From contig MNRL01000013.1 of NCBI GenBank assembly GCA_001915925.1, positions 1 to 51,035 on the forward strand: 51,035 bases of DNA, given 5' to 3'. The notes below the pieces were generated by a model, which searched no databases, was not told the origin of the DNA, and saw nothing but the letters and a program-made list of their open reading frames with translations. The stretch is from Clostridium sp. CAG:354_28_25. Its GTDB lineage: Bacteria > Bacillota > Clostridia > TANB77 > CAG-508. A program made the position numbers and the translations under genes. Below, piece after piece: positions 31,880 through 39,526 of the stretch. Every line of letters begins with the position of its first letter. Position 1 is the stretch's first letter.

Positions 31880-32587
31880 ATGTTTAAAAAGATAAAAAAT
31901 AAATCATTAAAAATCGTGGCAATTTTCTCAGTAATTATATTGTTAGCAACTACATTTCTAATTATATTATCAAAAGTTCCTGAAGAAAATGAGGTAGAGG
32001 CACTTTCTAAATATGGTTCTAGAGGTAGCGAGGTTACACAAATACAAACAAAATTAAAAAGATGGGGATATTATAATGGGAATATAGATGGAATCTATGG
32101 AAGTCAAACAGTGGAAGCGGTTAAGTATTTTCAAAGAAAAAATAATTTAGCTGTAGATGGAATTGCTGGTAAAAATACATTAGAAGCTATGGGAATATTT
32201 AATTCATCTTCTTCATCTGGTTCATCAAGTTCGAATTCATCAGATTTAAACCTATTAGCGAGAGTTATATATGGCGAAGCTAGAGGGGAGCCATATACTG
32301 GGCAAGTAGCTGTTGGTGCAGTTGTATTGAATAGAGTAAGAAGCAGTTCATTTCCTAATACTATTTCTGGAGTAGTATATCAAAGTGGTGCTTTTGATGC
32401 AGTTCGTGATGGTCAAATTAACTTAACACCAAATTCAACAGCCAAGAAAGCTGCCCAAGATGCATTAAATGGTTGGGATCCATCATATGGAGCAGTATAT
32501 TATTTTAATCCAGCAACTGCAACAAACAAATGGATATGGTCAAGGCCAATGACTGTAACAATAGGAAATCATAGATTTTGTAAATAG
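31880..32587 (+). CDS. SleB-type cell wall (spore cortex) hydrolase
   Basis: 235 residues from ATG 31880 (in-frame TTG at 31856 is an alternative). N-terminal membrane anchor or signal (about 10-32), PG_binding_1 domain (SRGSEVTQIQTKLKRWGYY, IDGIYGSQTVEAVKYFQ), a Ser-rich linker, then the Hydrolase_2/SleB domain with ARVIYGEARGEPYTGQVAVG (catalytic Glu), GAFDAVRDGQI and YYFNPATATNKW. SleB-type lytic transglycosylases degrade spore cortex, suggesting a sporulating lineage; vegetative paralogues also exist. Its start is buried in the fhs hairpin with no clear ribosome site outside it. Stop codon touches repeat E. Confidence 0.88.
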   Translation: MFKKIKNKSLKIVAIFSVIILLATTFLIILSKVPEENEVEALSKYGSRGSEVTQIQTKLKRWGYYNGNIDGIYGSQTVEAVKYFQRKNNLAVDGIAGKNTLEAMGIFNSSSSSGSSSSNSSDLNLLARVIYGEARGEPYTGQVAVGAVVLNRVRSSSFPNTISGVVYQSGAFDAVRDGQINLTPNSTAKKAAQDALNGWDPSYGAVYYFNPATATNKWIWSRPMTVTIGNHRFCK

Positions 32588-32638
32588 AGATTTTAGGATT
32601 TCCTTCGCAGGGATTTAGGGACGTTCTTGTTTTCCCTG
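32587..32638 (+). repeat. REP-like element, copy E (forward)
   Basis: Core CAGGGATTTAGGGACGTTC, closing with TTTTCCCTG (32608-32638), preceded by a partial unit AGATTTTAGGATTTCC that begins in the sleB-like stop codon. Confidence 0.8.
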
Positions 32639-32653
32639 TTTGAAGAGAAATAT

Positions 32654-32680
32654 AGTCATCTAGATTTTAGCTAGATGGCT
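32654..32680. other. Hairpin between inverted repeat copies E and F
   Basis: AGTCATCTAG (32654-32663) pairs with CTAGATGGCT (32671-32680) around ATTTTAG. No T-run follows on either strand, so it is not a typical terminator. It is the centre of an E/F inverted arrangement. Confidence 0.5.
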
Positions 32681-32702
32681 AAAAAAATCGCTATTTTCAA
32701 TA

Positions 32703-32748
32703 GGGATTTTAGGACCGTCCCCAAATCCCTTGTCCCTATATCCCTAAA
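32703..32748 (-). repeat. REP-like element, copy F (reversed)
   Basis: GGGATTTTAGGACCGTCCCC with AAATCCC (32703-32729), then a degenerate half-unit TTGTCCCTATATCCCTAAA. Opposite orientation to copy E. Confidence 0.8.
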
Positions 32749-32777
32749 TTATGTAGAAAATTGAAAGCCTAATTTTC

Positions 32778-32806
32778 TTGACAAACAATGGACATATTGA
32801 TAAGAT
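32778..32806 (+). promoter_or_regulatory. Promoter of yqeG operon
   Basis: TTGACA (32778-32783), 17 bases, TAAGAT (32801-32806), 28 bases ahead of the yqeG start. Confidence 0.75.
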
Positions 32807-32834
32807 ATGGAAAGAAAAATAGGAGGATAAATTA

Positions 32835-33344
32835 ATGATATTATATCCTGATTTTTATTGTAAAAATATAAAAGATGTAGATATAGAAAAATTAAAAGAA
32901 AACAACATAAAAGGAATTATTCTAGATGTAGATAATACATTAATAGATTTAGATCGTAAATTACTAGAAGGTGCAGAAGAATGGTGCAATAATTTAAAAG
33001 AGCAAAATATAAAATTCTGCATTTTATCTAACTCAAATAAAAAAGAAAAGGTAAAAAAAGTAGCTAAATTATTAGACATTCCTTACATATATTTTGGAAC
33101 AAAACCGTTAAAGAGAGGTTTTAAAAAAGCAAAAGAAATGTTGAACTTGCCATTTAATGAACTAGCCATAATAGGAGATCAGATTTTTACAGATGTTATA
33201 GGTGGTAATAGATGTAAGATGTATACAATTTTGGTTGAACCAATTAGTACTAGAGAGATATTTATTACATATATAAAAAGAGGCTTGGAAAATAAAATAA
33301 TTAAACAATATAAAAGGAAACATCAAAAAGAGAAAGAAGGATAA
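32835..33344 (+). CDS. yqeG: YqeG family HAD-IIIA phosphatase
   Basis: 169 residues: HAD motif I LDVDNTLIDLD, motif II ILSNSN, lysine motif (TKPLKRGF) and motif III/IV AIIGDQIFTDVIGGNR. YqeG of Bacillus is described as a phosphatidylglycerophosphate-type phosphatase candidate; here the role is inferred from family only. Two bases separate it from the prepilin-peptidase gene. Confidence 0.9.
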   Translation: MILYPDFYCKNIKDVDIEKLKENNIKGIILDVDNTLIDLDRKLLEGAEEWCNNLKEQNIKFCILSNSNKKEKVKKVAKLLDIPYIYFGTKPLKRGFKKAKEMLNLPFNELAIIGDQIFTDVIGGNRCKMYTILVEPISTREIFITYIKRGLENKIIKQYKRKHQKEKEG

Positions 33345-33346
33345 AA

Positions 33347-34099
33347 ATGTTTTTTAATGATGTACATATAATGGTATATGTAGCATTTGGAATTTTAGGT
33401 CTAATTGTTGGAAACATATTACCACATATAAATAAAAGGTTAATAGAACATAAAAGAGTATTTGATAAATCGTTTTTTACAGAATACCCAAAAAACTTTG
33501 AACCACATTACATACATATGATATTAATAGCAGTAATATATGTATTATTATTATATAAATTCGGATTACAGCCAGAGTTTATTCAAAATTTAGATTTAAT
33601 AAAATATATGTTATTAACACCAATGTTATTTTCGGTTGCTGTTATAGATTTTAAAGAGAATATAATACCAAATAGATTATTATTAACAATGGCAGAAATA
33701 GGGTTACTTCTAACATTTATTTATGGAATATCAGATATTAATTTGGCGATGGATATGTTATTAGGAATGCTAGTGGGAACTGTAATTTTTGGTATATTAA
33801 CATTACTAGGACGCTTAGTTTCTGGAAAAGACGCAATGGGAATGGGGGATGTAAAATTAATGGCAGCATTAGGTCTTTTCTTTGGTTCTTCTAATATCTT
33901 AGCAATATCAATAATATCATTTTTATTAGGAGCAATAATTAGCATAATACTAATATTGAGTAAGAAAAGAAAGATTGATGACTACATACCTTTTGGACCT
34001 TTTATAGTAATTGCAGCATACATATCAATATTTGTACCTTTTAGTGCAATCTTATTTGTATTACTTAAAGTTTTTACATTAGGACTATATAAAGTATAG
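33347..34099 (+). CDS. A24 prepilin-type peptidase, N-terminal domain divergent
   Basis: 250 residues, about eight hydrophobic helices. The two catalytic Asp motifs of aspartic prepilin peptidases are visible: AVIDFKENIIPNR (about residue 103) and GKDAMGMGDVKLMAALGLFFG (about 160-180, GxGD). The N-terminal part lacks the zinc-binding CxxC domain of bifunctional PilD and is shortened or diverged. It would cleave type IV-like prepilins at the membrane, yet no pilin genes are in the window. Confidence 0.85.
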   Translation: MFFNDVHIMVYVAFGILGLIVGNILPHINKRLIEHKRVFDKSFFTEYPKNFEPHYIHMILIAVIYVLLLYKFGLQPEFIQNLDLIKYMLLTPMLFSVAVIDFKENIIPNRLLLTMAEIGLLLTFIYGISDINLAMDMLLGMLVGTVIFGILTLLGRLVSGKDAMGMGDVKLMAALGLFFGSSNILAISIISFLLGAIISIILILSKKRKIDDYIPFGPFIVIAAYISIFVPFSAILFVLLKVFTLGLYKV

Positions 34100-34123
34100 T
34101 AGTTTAATTGGGGGTTGATACTA

Positions 34124-35188
34124 ATGAATGAAAAAATCAAATGGTTAAGAGAAAAATTAAGTACACTAGACTTAGACGGGATGATTGTATCTAATCCTGT
34201 AAATATTAAGTATTTAACAGGAATTGATGCAGAAGGAGTTTTATTAATTACAAGAAGAGAAAATATTTATATAACAGATGCAAGATACACAGAACATATT
34301 AATAGTATACTCACCATTGATGACGAGATTAGTTTATACGATTATAAAGATATTGACCCTATAGATTATGAAAACTTATTTATGTTTTGTAGCAATGTAG
34401 GATTTGAAGAAAATTATGTAACATATGCAAAATATAAAGAATATAAGCAAGTATATAAGATAAATAATTTGGTGGAAACAGATAATTTTATAGAAACACA
34501 AAGAATGATTAAAGCTCCAGATGAAATTAACAATATCCAAAAAGCATGTAAGATTACAGATGCATGTTTTAACCACATTTGTAATTATATAAAAGTAGGA
34601 ATGACAGAAAAGGAAATCGCATTTGAGATAGAACATTATTTTAGAACACATGGGGCTGACGGTATAGCGTTTGATACAATTGTAGCATCTGGAAGCAATT
34701 CGTCAATGCCACATGCAATTCCAACAGATAGGAAAATAGAAGTTGGTGATCCAATTACTATAGATTTTGGATGTAAATATAAAGGGTATTGTTCAGATAT
34801 GACAAGGACAATCTTTGTAGAATATGTACCAGAAGGAATAAAACCTATATATAATTTAGTATTAAAGAATCAACAATTAACATTAGATGCTATACAAGAA
34901 AATGCAAATGCTAGAATATTAACAATGATGGTAGAAAGCGATTTTAAGGTAAATGGATATACATTAGACCATAGTTTAGGACATGGTGTTGGTTTGGATA
35001 TTCATGAAAAACCTTTTATAGGCAAAAAAGACTTTTTACTAAAAGAAAATATGATTGTAACTGATGAACCAGGAATTTATTTACCAGGTAAGTTTGGTGT
35101 AAGAATAGAAGATACAGTTTTAGTTACAAAAAATGGTTGTATAAGATTAACAGAATCTGATAAAAATTATATTATAGTAAATAATTGA
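34124..35188 (+). CDS. M24 family aminopeptidase (Xaa-Pro type)
   Basis: About 354 residues from ATG 34124 (GGGGG site at 34110-34114; an in-frame TTG at 34115 is less likely). Creatinase-like N-domain (IVSNPVNIKYLTGID, YITDARYTEH) and M24 catalytic domain with the five metal ligands in ITIDFGCKYKGYCSDMTR (two Asp), DHSLGHGVGLDIHE (His), TDEPGIYLPGK (Glu) and GVRIEDTVLVT (Glu). It removes N-terminal residues ahead of proline. Its location directly before efp is frequent in Firmicutes. Confidence 0.93.
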   Translation: MNEKIKWLREKLSTLDLDGMIVSNPVNIKYLTGIDAEGVLLITRRENIYITDARYTEHINSILTIDDEISLYDYKDIDPIDYENLFMFCSNVGFEENYVTYAKYKEYKQVYKINNLVETDNFIETQRMIKAPDEINNIQKACKITDACFNHICNYIKVGMTEKEIAFEIEHYFRTHGADGIAFDTIVASGSNSSMPHAIPTDRKIEVGDPITIDFGCKYKGYCSDMTRTIFVEYVPEGIKPIYNLVLKNQQLTLDAIQENANARILTMMVESDFKVNGYTLDHSLGHGVGLDIHEKPFIGKKDFLLKENMIVTDEPGIYLPGKFGVRIEDTVLVTKNGCIRLTESDKNYIIVNN

Positions 35189-35207
35189 TGCTAAAACTAT
35201 GTAACAC

Positions 35208-35236
35208 TTGATTTTTATGTATATATGTAGTAAAAT
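35208..35236 (+). promoter_or_regulatory. Promoter of efp
   Basis: TTGATT (35208-35213), 17 bases, TAAAAT (35231-35236). It lets efp be transcribed independently of the peptidase. Confidence 0.65.
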
Positions 35237-35286
35237 AGACAAAGTGCAAAAAAGAGAAATAAAGAAAATATTAGGAGGTAATAATT

Positions 35287-35853
35287 ATGGCAGAAGTTTA
35301 TTCAGCAGGAGATTTTAGAAATGGAACAACATTCGAAATGGATGGAAATGTATTTAAGGTTGTAGAATTCCAACATGTTAAACCAGGAAAAGGATCAGCT
35401 TTCGTAAGAACAAAATTAAAAAATGTTATTACAGGAGCAGTTATAGAAAAAACATTTAACCCATCAGAAAAATATCCAGGAGCAGAAATAGAAAAAAGAG
35501 ATATGCAATATCTATATCAAGATGGTGATTTATATTATTTTATGGATAACAATACATATGAGCAAATACCATTAAATGAAGAACAAATTGGTGATGCTTT
35601 AAAATATATGAAAGAAAATATGGATATGAAGATTTTATCTTATAAAGGTAAAGTATTTGCTGTTGAACCACCAATGTTCGTAGAATTAGAAGTTACATAT
35701 ACAGAACCAGGTTTTAGTGGAAATACAACTACAACATCTGGTAAACCAGCTAAACTAGAAAATGGATTAGAAATAAGTGTTCCATTATTCGTAGAGATAG
35801 GAGATAAAATAAGAATAGATACTAGAACTGGTGAATATATGGAAAGAGTCTAA
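35287..35853 (+). CDS. efp: Translation elongation factor P
   Basis: 188 residues, three beta domains. KOW-like domain I with VVEFQHVKPGKGSAFVRTKL (modifiable Lys in the PGKGSA loop), middle domain (DMQYLYQDGDLYYFMDN), C-terminal OB domain with TTTSGKPAKLENGLEISVPLF and the closing DTRTGEYMERV. It relieves ribosome stalling at polyproline. Good AGGAGG site. Confidence 0.97.
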   Translation: MAEVYSAGDFRNGTTFEMDGNVFKVVEFQHVKPGKGSAFVRTKLKNVITGAVIEKTFNPSEKYPGAEIEKRDMQYLYQDGDLYYFMDNNTYEQIPLNEEQIGDALKYMKENMDMKILSYKGKVFAVEPPMFVELEVTYTEPGFSGNTTTTSGKPAKLENGLEISVPLFVEIGDKIRIDTRTGEYMERV

Positions 35854-35870
35854 AAGAAAGAGGATTTGTT

Positions 35871-36305
35871 ATGGGAATAAAAGAACAATTACAAAAACTA
35901 ATGTTAGATATGAAAGCAAACATTAGAGATGAAAAAGACTTAAAATATGTTCAAGAAAATGTTATTACAACATTAGCAGATATGTTACAAAAAATGGATG
36001 ATTTAAACAATAATAACCAAATAAAAATTGCTAAGCTAGAAGAAAAAATAGATAGAATGGCAAAAGAACTATATCTTAACGATGTATACGATATAGAAAT
36101 TGTTTGTCCATATTGTAATTATCAATTCGAAACAGAGTTTGATGAAAATCAAAAAGAGGTAAAATGTCCAGAATGCAATAATGTAATAGAATTAGACTGG
36201 TCTTGTGACGGTGAATGTGATAGTGACTGTGAAGATGGATGTGATTCTTGTAGTGGTTGTGGACATCATCATGATACAGATCAAGATTTAGAAGATGATA
36301 TGTAA
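35871..36305 (+). CDS. Coiled-coil zinc-ribbon protein with acidic Cys/His tail
   Basis: 144 residues. Residues 1-75 are helical and probably coiled coil (ENVITTLADMLQKMDDLNN, IAKLEEKIDRMAKEL). A zinc ribbon follows: CPYCNYQFETEF and CPECNNVIEL, two CxxC pairs. The tail is acidic and rich in Cys, Asp and His (CDGECDSDCEDGCDSCSGC then GHHHD), a plausible extra metal site. It resembles the CD1247-like proteins found after efp in Clostridia; function unknown. Terminator follows. Confidence 0.75.
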   Translation: MGIKEQLQKLMLDMKANIRDEKDLKYVQENVITTLADMLQKMDDLNNNNQIKIAKLEEKIDRMAKELYLNDVYDIEIVCPYCNYQFETEFDENQKEVKCPECNNVIELDWSCDGECDSDCEDGCDSCSGCGHHHDTDQDLEDDM

Positions 36306-36310
36306 AGATT

Positions 36311-36339
36311 AAAAGTGCATAGAATATATGCGCTTTTTT
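36311..36339 (+). terminator. Rho-independent terminator
   Basis: AAAAGTGCATA pairs with TATGCGCTTTT (one wobble) and is followed by more T. Ends the efp transcript. Confidence 0.8.
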
Positions 36340-36360
36340 GTTATGTTTTTTTAAATAAAC

Positions 36361-36930
36361 TTAAAAATAATCGAGTGGATTTACATATTTATCATTAATT
36401 CGCATTCCTAGGTGAAGATGAGTACCAGTTGTAGCACCATTAGTAGGCCTTCCAGTGGAGTCTGTATATTTATTTCCTGGCACGCCATAAACATATTTTG
36501 GACCTACATTAGCTATAATTTGGCCTTGGCTAACGAAATCACCTTCTGATACTAAAAAATTAGGAGAAATATGACAATATGTAATTTTGAAATCATAAAA
36601 TGATAAAGTTAGTGTATAGCCACCAGCACCGAGAAAGCCTAGAAATGTAATTTCACCATCTGCAATAGCGATTAAATTAGTACCTTCTGGAGCACCTATA
36701 TCTGTTCCATAATGATATGAAGAAGCTCCTGCAGTTGGTGAATCTCTTTTTCCAAATGGAGAAGTTACTTTAGTATAACCGGGGATTGGCCAAGCAAAGC
36801 CTGAAGAAGAAATAGTAATGTAATTACTATATATTAAATTTTGATTAGAAGTAGTTATATTTAAAGATATAAAAAATGTTGTAAATATAAACAGAATTAT
36901 AAAAAACGTAATAAAGAATTTATAAAACAA
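36361..36930 (-). CDS. M23 family peptidase (cell wall endopeptidase)
   Basis: 189 residues, probably starting at TTG 36930, because GGAGG lies 5 bases ahead; an ATG four codons upstream overlaps that site. N-terminal membrane anchor or signal (about 4-25), then the LytM/M23 domain: SSYHYGTDIGAPEG (first His and Asp ligands), ITYCHISPNFLVSEGDFVSQGQ, and THLHLGMRIN (HxH ligand). It cleaves peptidoglycan cross-bridges outside the membrane; in sporulating Firmicutes such proteins can serve engulfment or germination. It is transcribed opposite to efp, downstream of tRNA-Trp, from which it is separated by a terminator. Confidence 0.9.
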   Translation of the reverse strand: MFYKFFITFFIILFIFTTFFISLNITTSNQNLIYSNYITISSSGFAWPIPGYTKVTSPFGKRDSPTAGASSYHYGTDIGAPEGTNLIAIADGEITFLGFLGAGGYTLTLSFYDFKITYCHISPNFLVSEGDFVSQGQIIANVGPKYVYGVPGNKYTDSTGRPTNGATTGTHLHLGMRINDKYVNPLDYF

Positions 36931-36943
36931 TGAAACCTCCATA

Positions 36944-36974
36944 TTAGGTGCTAACTAGAATATTTAGCACCTAA
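36944..36974. promoter_or_regulatory. Inverted repeat in the M23 gene leader
   Basis: TTAGGTGCTAA (36944-36954) and TTAGCACCTAA (36964-36974) form a perfect 11-base inverted repeat with 9 bases between. It lies directly upstream of the GGAGG site of the M23 gene (minus strand); it could be an operator or a leader hairpin. Confidence 0.55.
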
Positions 36975-36989
36975 AATATATTTTATAAA

Positions 36990-37021
36990 AATAAAAAGCC
37001 TACTATGTTACTAGTAGACTT
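36990..37021 (-). terminator. Terminator of tRNA-Trp
   Basis: On the minus strand, AAGTCTACTA pairs with TAGTAGGCTT (loop GTAACA) and is followed by TTTTATTTTT. Confidence 0.85.
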
Positions 37022-37022
37022 G

Positions 37023-37097
37023 TGGCAGGGGTAGAAGGATTCGAACCCTCACAGGCGGTTTTGGAGACCGATGTGCTACCATTAACACTATACCCCT
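37023..37097 (-). tRNA. trnW: tRNA-Trp (CCA anticodon)
   Basis: 75 bases including an encoded 3' CCA. Acceptor AGGGGTA pairs with TACCCCT; D arm GTGT/GCAC with TAATGGTA loop; anticodon loop CTCCAAA with anticodon CCA (plus-strand 37062-37064); T arm with TTCGAAT loop. One T-C mismatch tops the anticodon stem. Confidence 0.95.
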
Positions 37098-37160
37098 AAA
37101 AAATAAGCAATAATATAGTATCATACTGAAAAAATATATGCAAGAGTTTTTTGAAAATTA

Positions 37161-37189
37161 TTGTGATAAATTTTAAAATATGATAAAAT
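37161..37189 (+). promoter_or_regulatory. Promoter of ssrA
   Basis: TTGTGA (37161-37166), 17 bases, TAAAAT (37184-37189), 13 bases ahead of the mature 5' end. Confidence 0.65.
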
Positions 37190-37202
37190 AATATATGTAC
37201 TT

Positions 37203-37558
37203 GGGGATGTAATGGTTTCGACATTAATCTAGAAGTATAAAAAGCGAGTAGTGGATGGTTGCTTTGGCCACTTAAAAAAAGCAAAATTAAATATAAACGC
37301 TAATAACGAAGAATTAGCTTACGCTGCCTAGTTGCAACGTCGTCTAAATTATAAAGCCTACTGTTATAATTTGGGCGCCAACTTAAAGTAGGAAACGAAG
37401 CTATTAGTTCTCTGGAATAGTGGGTAATTAAGAGATACTATATATATTGTTTTGTTTATTAATCAATTTATATGGGAAGGTTAAATAATAAACTGCACTC
37501 GGAGAAATTTATATGGAAGGGTTAGTGGACAGGAGTTCGATTCTCCTCATCTCCACCA
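37203..37558 (+). ncRNA. ssrA: tmRNA
   Basis: The 5' end GGGGATGTAATGGTTTCGAC and the 3' end GGTTCGA-type arm (GGAGTTCGATTCTCC, CATCTCCACCA) form the tRNA-like domain with encoded CCA. The reading frame resumes at GCT 37299 and codes A-N-N-E-E-L-A-Y-A-A followed by TAG (37329-37331), giving a degradation tag (A)ANNEELAYAA. Pseudoknot-forming segments follow. It rescues stalled ribosomes with SmpB, whose gene is not in the window. Confidence 0.96.
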
Positions 37559-37563
37559 ATTAG

Positions 37564-37596
37564 GACACGAAATTAACATTTCTGTGTCTCTTTTTA
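37564..37596 (+). terminator. Terminator of ssrA
   Basis: GACACGAAAT pairs with ATTTCTGTGTC (one bulge), then CTTTTTATT. Confidence 0.75.
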
Positions 37597-37729
37597 TTGT
37601 GTAAGTAATATTTTAATGATATAATTCAAAAAAATAATAATTAATAAGGGATTTATAATAAAGTCACAAATTAATAGTATATTGTAGGTGTAATAGAATA
37701 GATAATGGATTTCAAGGAGAAAAAATAAA

Positions 37730-38830
37730 ATGCTTAAAACAATTATGAAATATGGAGAAGCAGAGGCTACTTATGAAATGAAAAAAAGATTAGCAGAAGA
37801 GCCTAAATTAAAGCAATTATTTTGGGAAACAACATTAAGATGTAATGCAAAATGTAAACATTGTGGTAGTAGAGCAGGAGAGAATATTAATTTAAAAGAT
37901 GAATTAACTACAGAAGAAATAAAAACAGCATTGCAGAGTATTGCTAATAAATATAATGCAAGTGAAATATTAATAAATGTTACTGGAGGAGAACCATTAA
38001 TACGAAAAGATTTATTTGAGGTAATGGAATTTGCAAATTGTTTAGGATATCCATGGGGAATGACGACAAATGGAATATTAATAAATGATGAAATTATACT
38101 TAAAATGAAAAAAGCAGGGATGACTACGATATCAATAAGTTTAGATGGTATGGAAAAATCACATGATGAATTTAGAGGTGTTAAAGGTTCATATAGTAGG
38201 ATAATAGAAAATATAAAAAAACTAAAAAAAGCTAATTTCTTAAATTATTTACAAATCACTACTGTTGTAAATAAATTAAATATAAACGAACTAGAAGAAA
38301 TGTATATAAAAATGAAAGAACTTGAAATTAATTCATGGCGAATTGTAAATATGGATCCAATAGGTAGAGCAGAGGACAATAAAAATTTAGCACTTAGCAA
38401 TGATGATTATAAATATTTGTTGAATTTTATTAAAGAAAAAAGAAAAAAATCTAAATTTGATATAACATATGGATGTACTCATTTTTTAGGAATGAAATTT
38501 GAAAAAGAAGTACGAAGAAATATGTTTGTTTGTACAACAGGCTTTACCATAGGAAGTATTCTATATAATGGAGATATTTATGTATGTCCTAGTGTAGAAA
38601 GAAGAAAAGAGCTAATACAAGGAAATATTAGGAATGATGATTTTGTAGATGTTTGGGAAAACAAATTTAAATGGTTTAGAGATTTAGATAAATTTAAATG
38701 TGAAGAATGCGAAAATTGTAAAGATTGGAAATATTGTTTAGGCGATTCATTAGACACTTGGGATTTTGAAAATAAAAAACCTAAATTATGTCTAAATAAA
38801 ATTTTAGAAAAAAGAGGGGATAACAAATGA
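37730..38830 (+). CDS. Radical SAM/SPASM domain enzyme
   Basis: 366 residues. Radical SAM core with the cluster motif CNAKCKHC (CxxxCxxC, about residues 38-45), GGEPLIRKD, TTNGILIN and SISLDGMEKSHDEFRGVKGSY. The C-terminal SPASM-type region has cysteines in CTTGFTIGSI, DIYVCPSVERR and CEECENCKDWKYC...KPKLC, fit to hold one or two auxiliary 4Fe-4S clusters. SPASM enzymes typically modify peptides or proteins. Its stop overlaps the start of a small membrane protein (ATGA), the likely partner or substrate. Specific reaction unknown. AAGGAG site ahead of the ATG. Confidence 0.9.
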   Translation: MLKTIMKYGEAEATYEMKKRLAEEPKLKQLFWETTLRCNAKCKHCGSRAGENINLKDELTTEEIKTALQSIANKYNASEILINVTGGEPLIRKDLFEVMEFANCLGYPWGMTTNGILINDEIILKMKKAGMTTISISLDGMEKSHDEFRGVKGSYSRIIENIKKLKKANFLNYLQITTVVNKLNINELEEMYIKMKELEINSWRIVNMDPIGRAEDNKNLALSNDDYKYLLNFIKEKRKKSKFDITYGCTHFLGMKFEKEVRRNMFVCTTGFTIGSILYNGDIYVCPSVERRKELIQGNIRNDDFVDVWENKFKWFRDLDKFKCEECENCKDWKYCLGDSLDTWDFENKKPKLCLNKILEKRGDNK

Positions 38831-39128
38831 AAAAAAAAAGAAGCTATTAGGAAGTTTAGGAATATTTTTAGTAAGTATAAAGTCAAAAGTATTTGCTGCT
38901 GGATATGAAATACCAGACCAATTTGTAGAAGTAAAATATGGAACGTTTGAACCAACTATTGCGGAAAAATTTTCTGTAATAACTAAATTAGTGCTTCCAA
39001 TTATTTTATTTTTTATAGGATTGGGAGTAATATTAAGTAAAAAAATAAGTAAAAAAATAAAAATAATTATAGTAGTAGTTTTAATTTTGATAGGAATATT
39101 AGCTAATATACTTATAAAATATTTATAG
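38827..39128 (+). pseudogene. Small membrane protein coupled to radical SAM enzyme, frameshifted at A10
   Basis: GAGGGG (38814-38819) and ATG 38827 overlapping the enzyme's TGA point to a coupled gene, but after M-K-K-K-R-S-Y the frame stops. The +1-shifted frame beyond the run of ten A (38830-38839) is open to TAG 39126-39128 and codes about 97 residues. It has a signal-like segment (LLGSLGIFLVSIKSKVFAAG), an outer stretch (YEIPDQFVEVKYGTFEPTI), and two membrane helices (LVLPIILFFIGLGVIL and IIIVVVLILIGILANILI) around SKKISKKIK. No alternative ATG/GTG/TTG exists in the long frame after its upstream stop. An extra A, by slippage, mutation or sequencing correction, would restore it. Confidence 0.7.
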
Positions 39129-39200
39129 ATTCATCAAGTTAATTATTGAATAAAAATATTATGAATTTTGTTTTATGAAATGTAATTGAATATACAACAA

Positions 39201-39224
39201 AAAAAACACCAAAAGGTGTTTTTT
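39201..39224. terminator. Bidirectional terminator
   Basis: AAAAAACACC, AAAA, GGTGTTTTTT: a perfect 10-base stem with T-run on one strand and A-run on the other. It can end the radical SAM unit (+) and the broken gene at 39226-39526 (-). Confidence 0.85.
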
Positions 39225-39225
39225 G

Positions 39226-39526
39226 TTATTTAGAAAATTCTTCATATTGTTCTTTATGTTTTATAGGAATTTGTTCCAATGTTCCATCTTTGGTAATATT
39301 ATATCTTTTGGTAGCCAAGTCTTCTGCTAATTCTAATCTGTGAGTAGTAAGTAATAGCATAACATTTATATAGTTTTTTAATTTTTGTAGGGGCTTTTCT
39401 GACTTCGTCAATCTGTTCACCATTGCTATCGGTATTATTAACATGTTTACCGTTAATAATAATGTCCTCTCCATTAATACTGACATTTTGACCTGAAATG
39501 TTCCCGAAAAAATTAAACTTGCTCAT
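39226..39526 (-). pseudogene. Broken small gene, frameshifted
   Basis: An AGGAGG site (plus-strand 39536-39541) precedes ATG 39526. The first frame reads MSKFNFFGNISGQNVSINGE, then DIIINGKHV..., with a repeating N-G-x-V/I beta-strand rhythm. About 40-50 residues in, the frame becomes nonsensical, while another frame takes over with LELAEDLATKRYNITKDGTL and ends at the terminator. A single frameshift near 39380-39420 would join them into about 100 residues. No family recognised. Confidence 0.6.
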
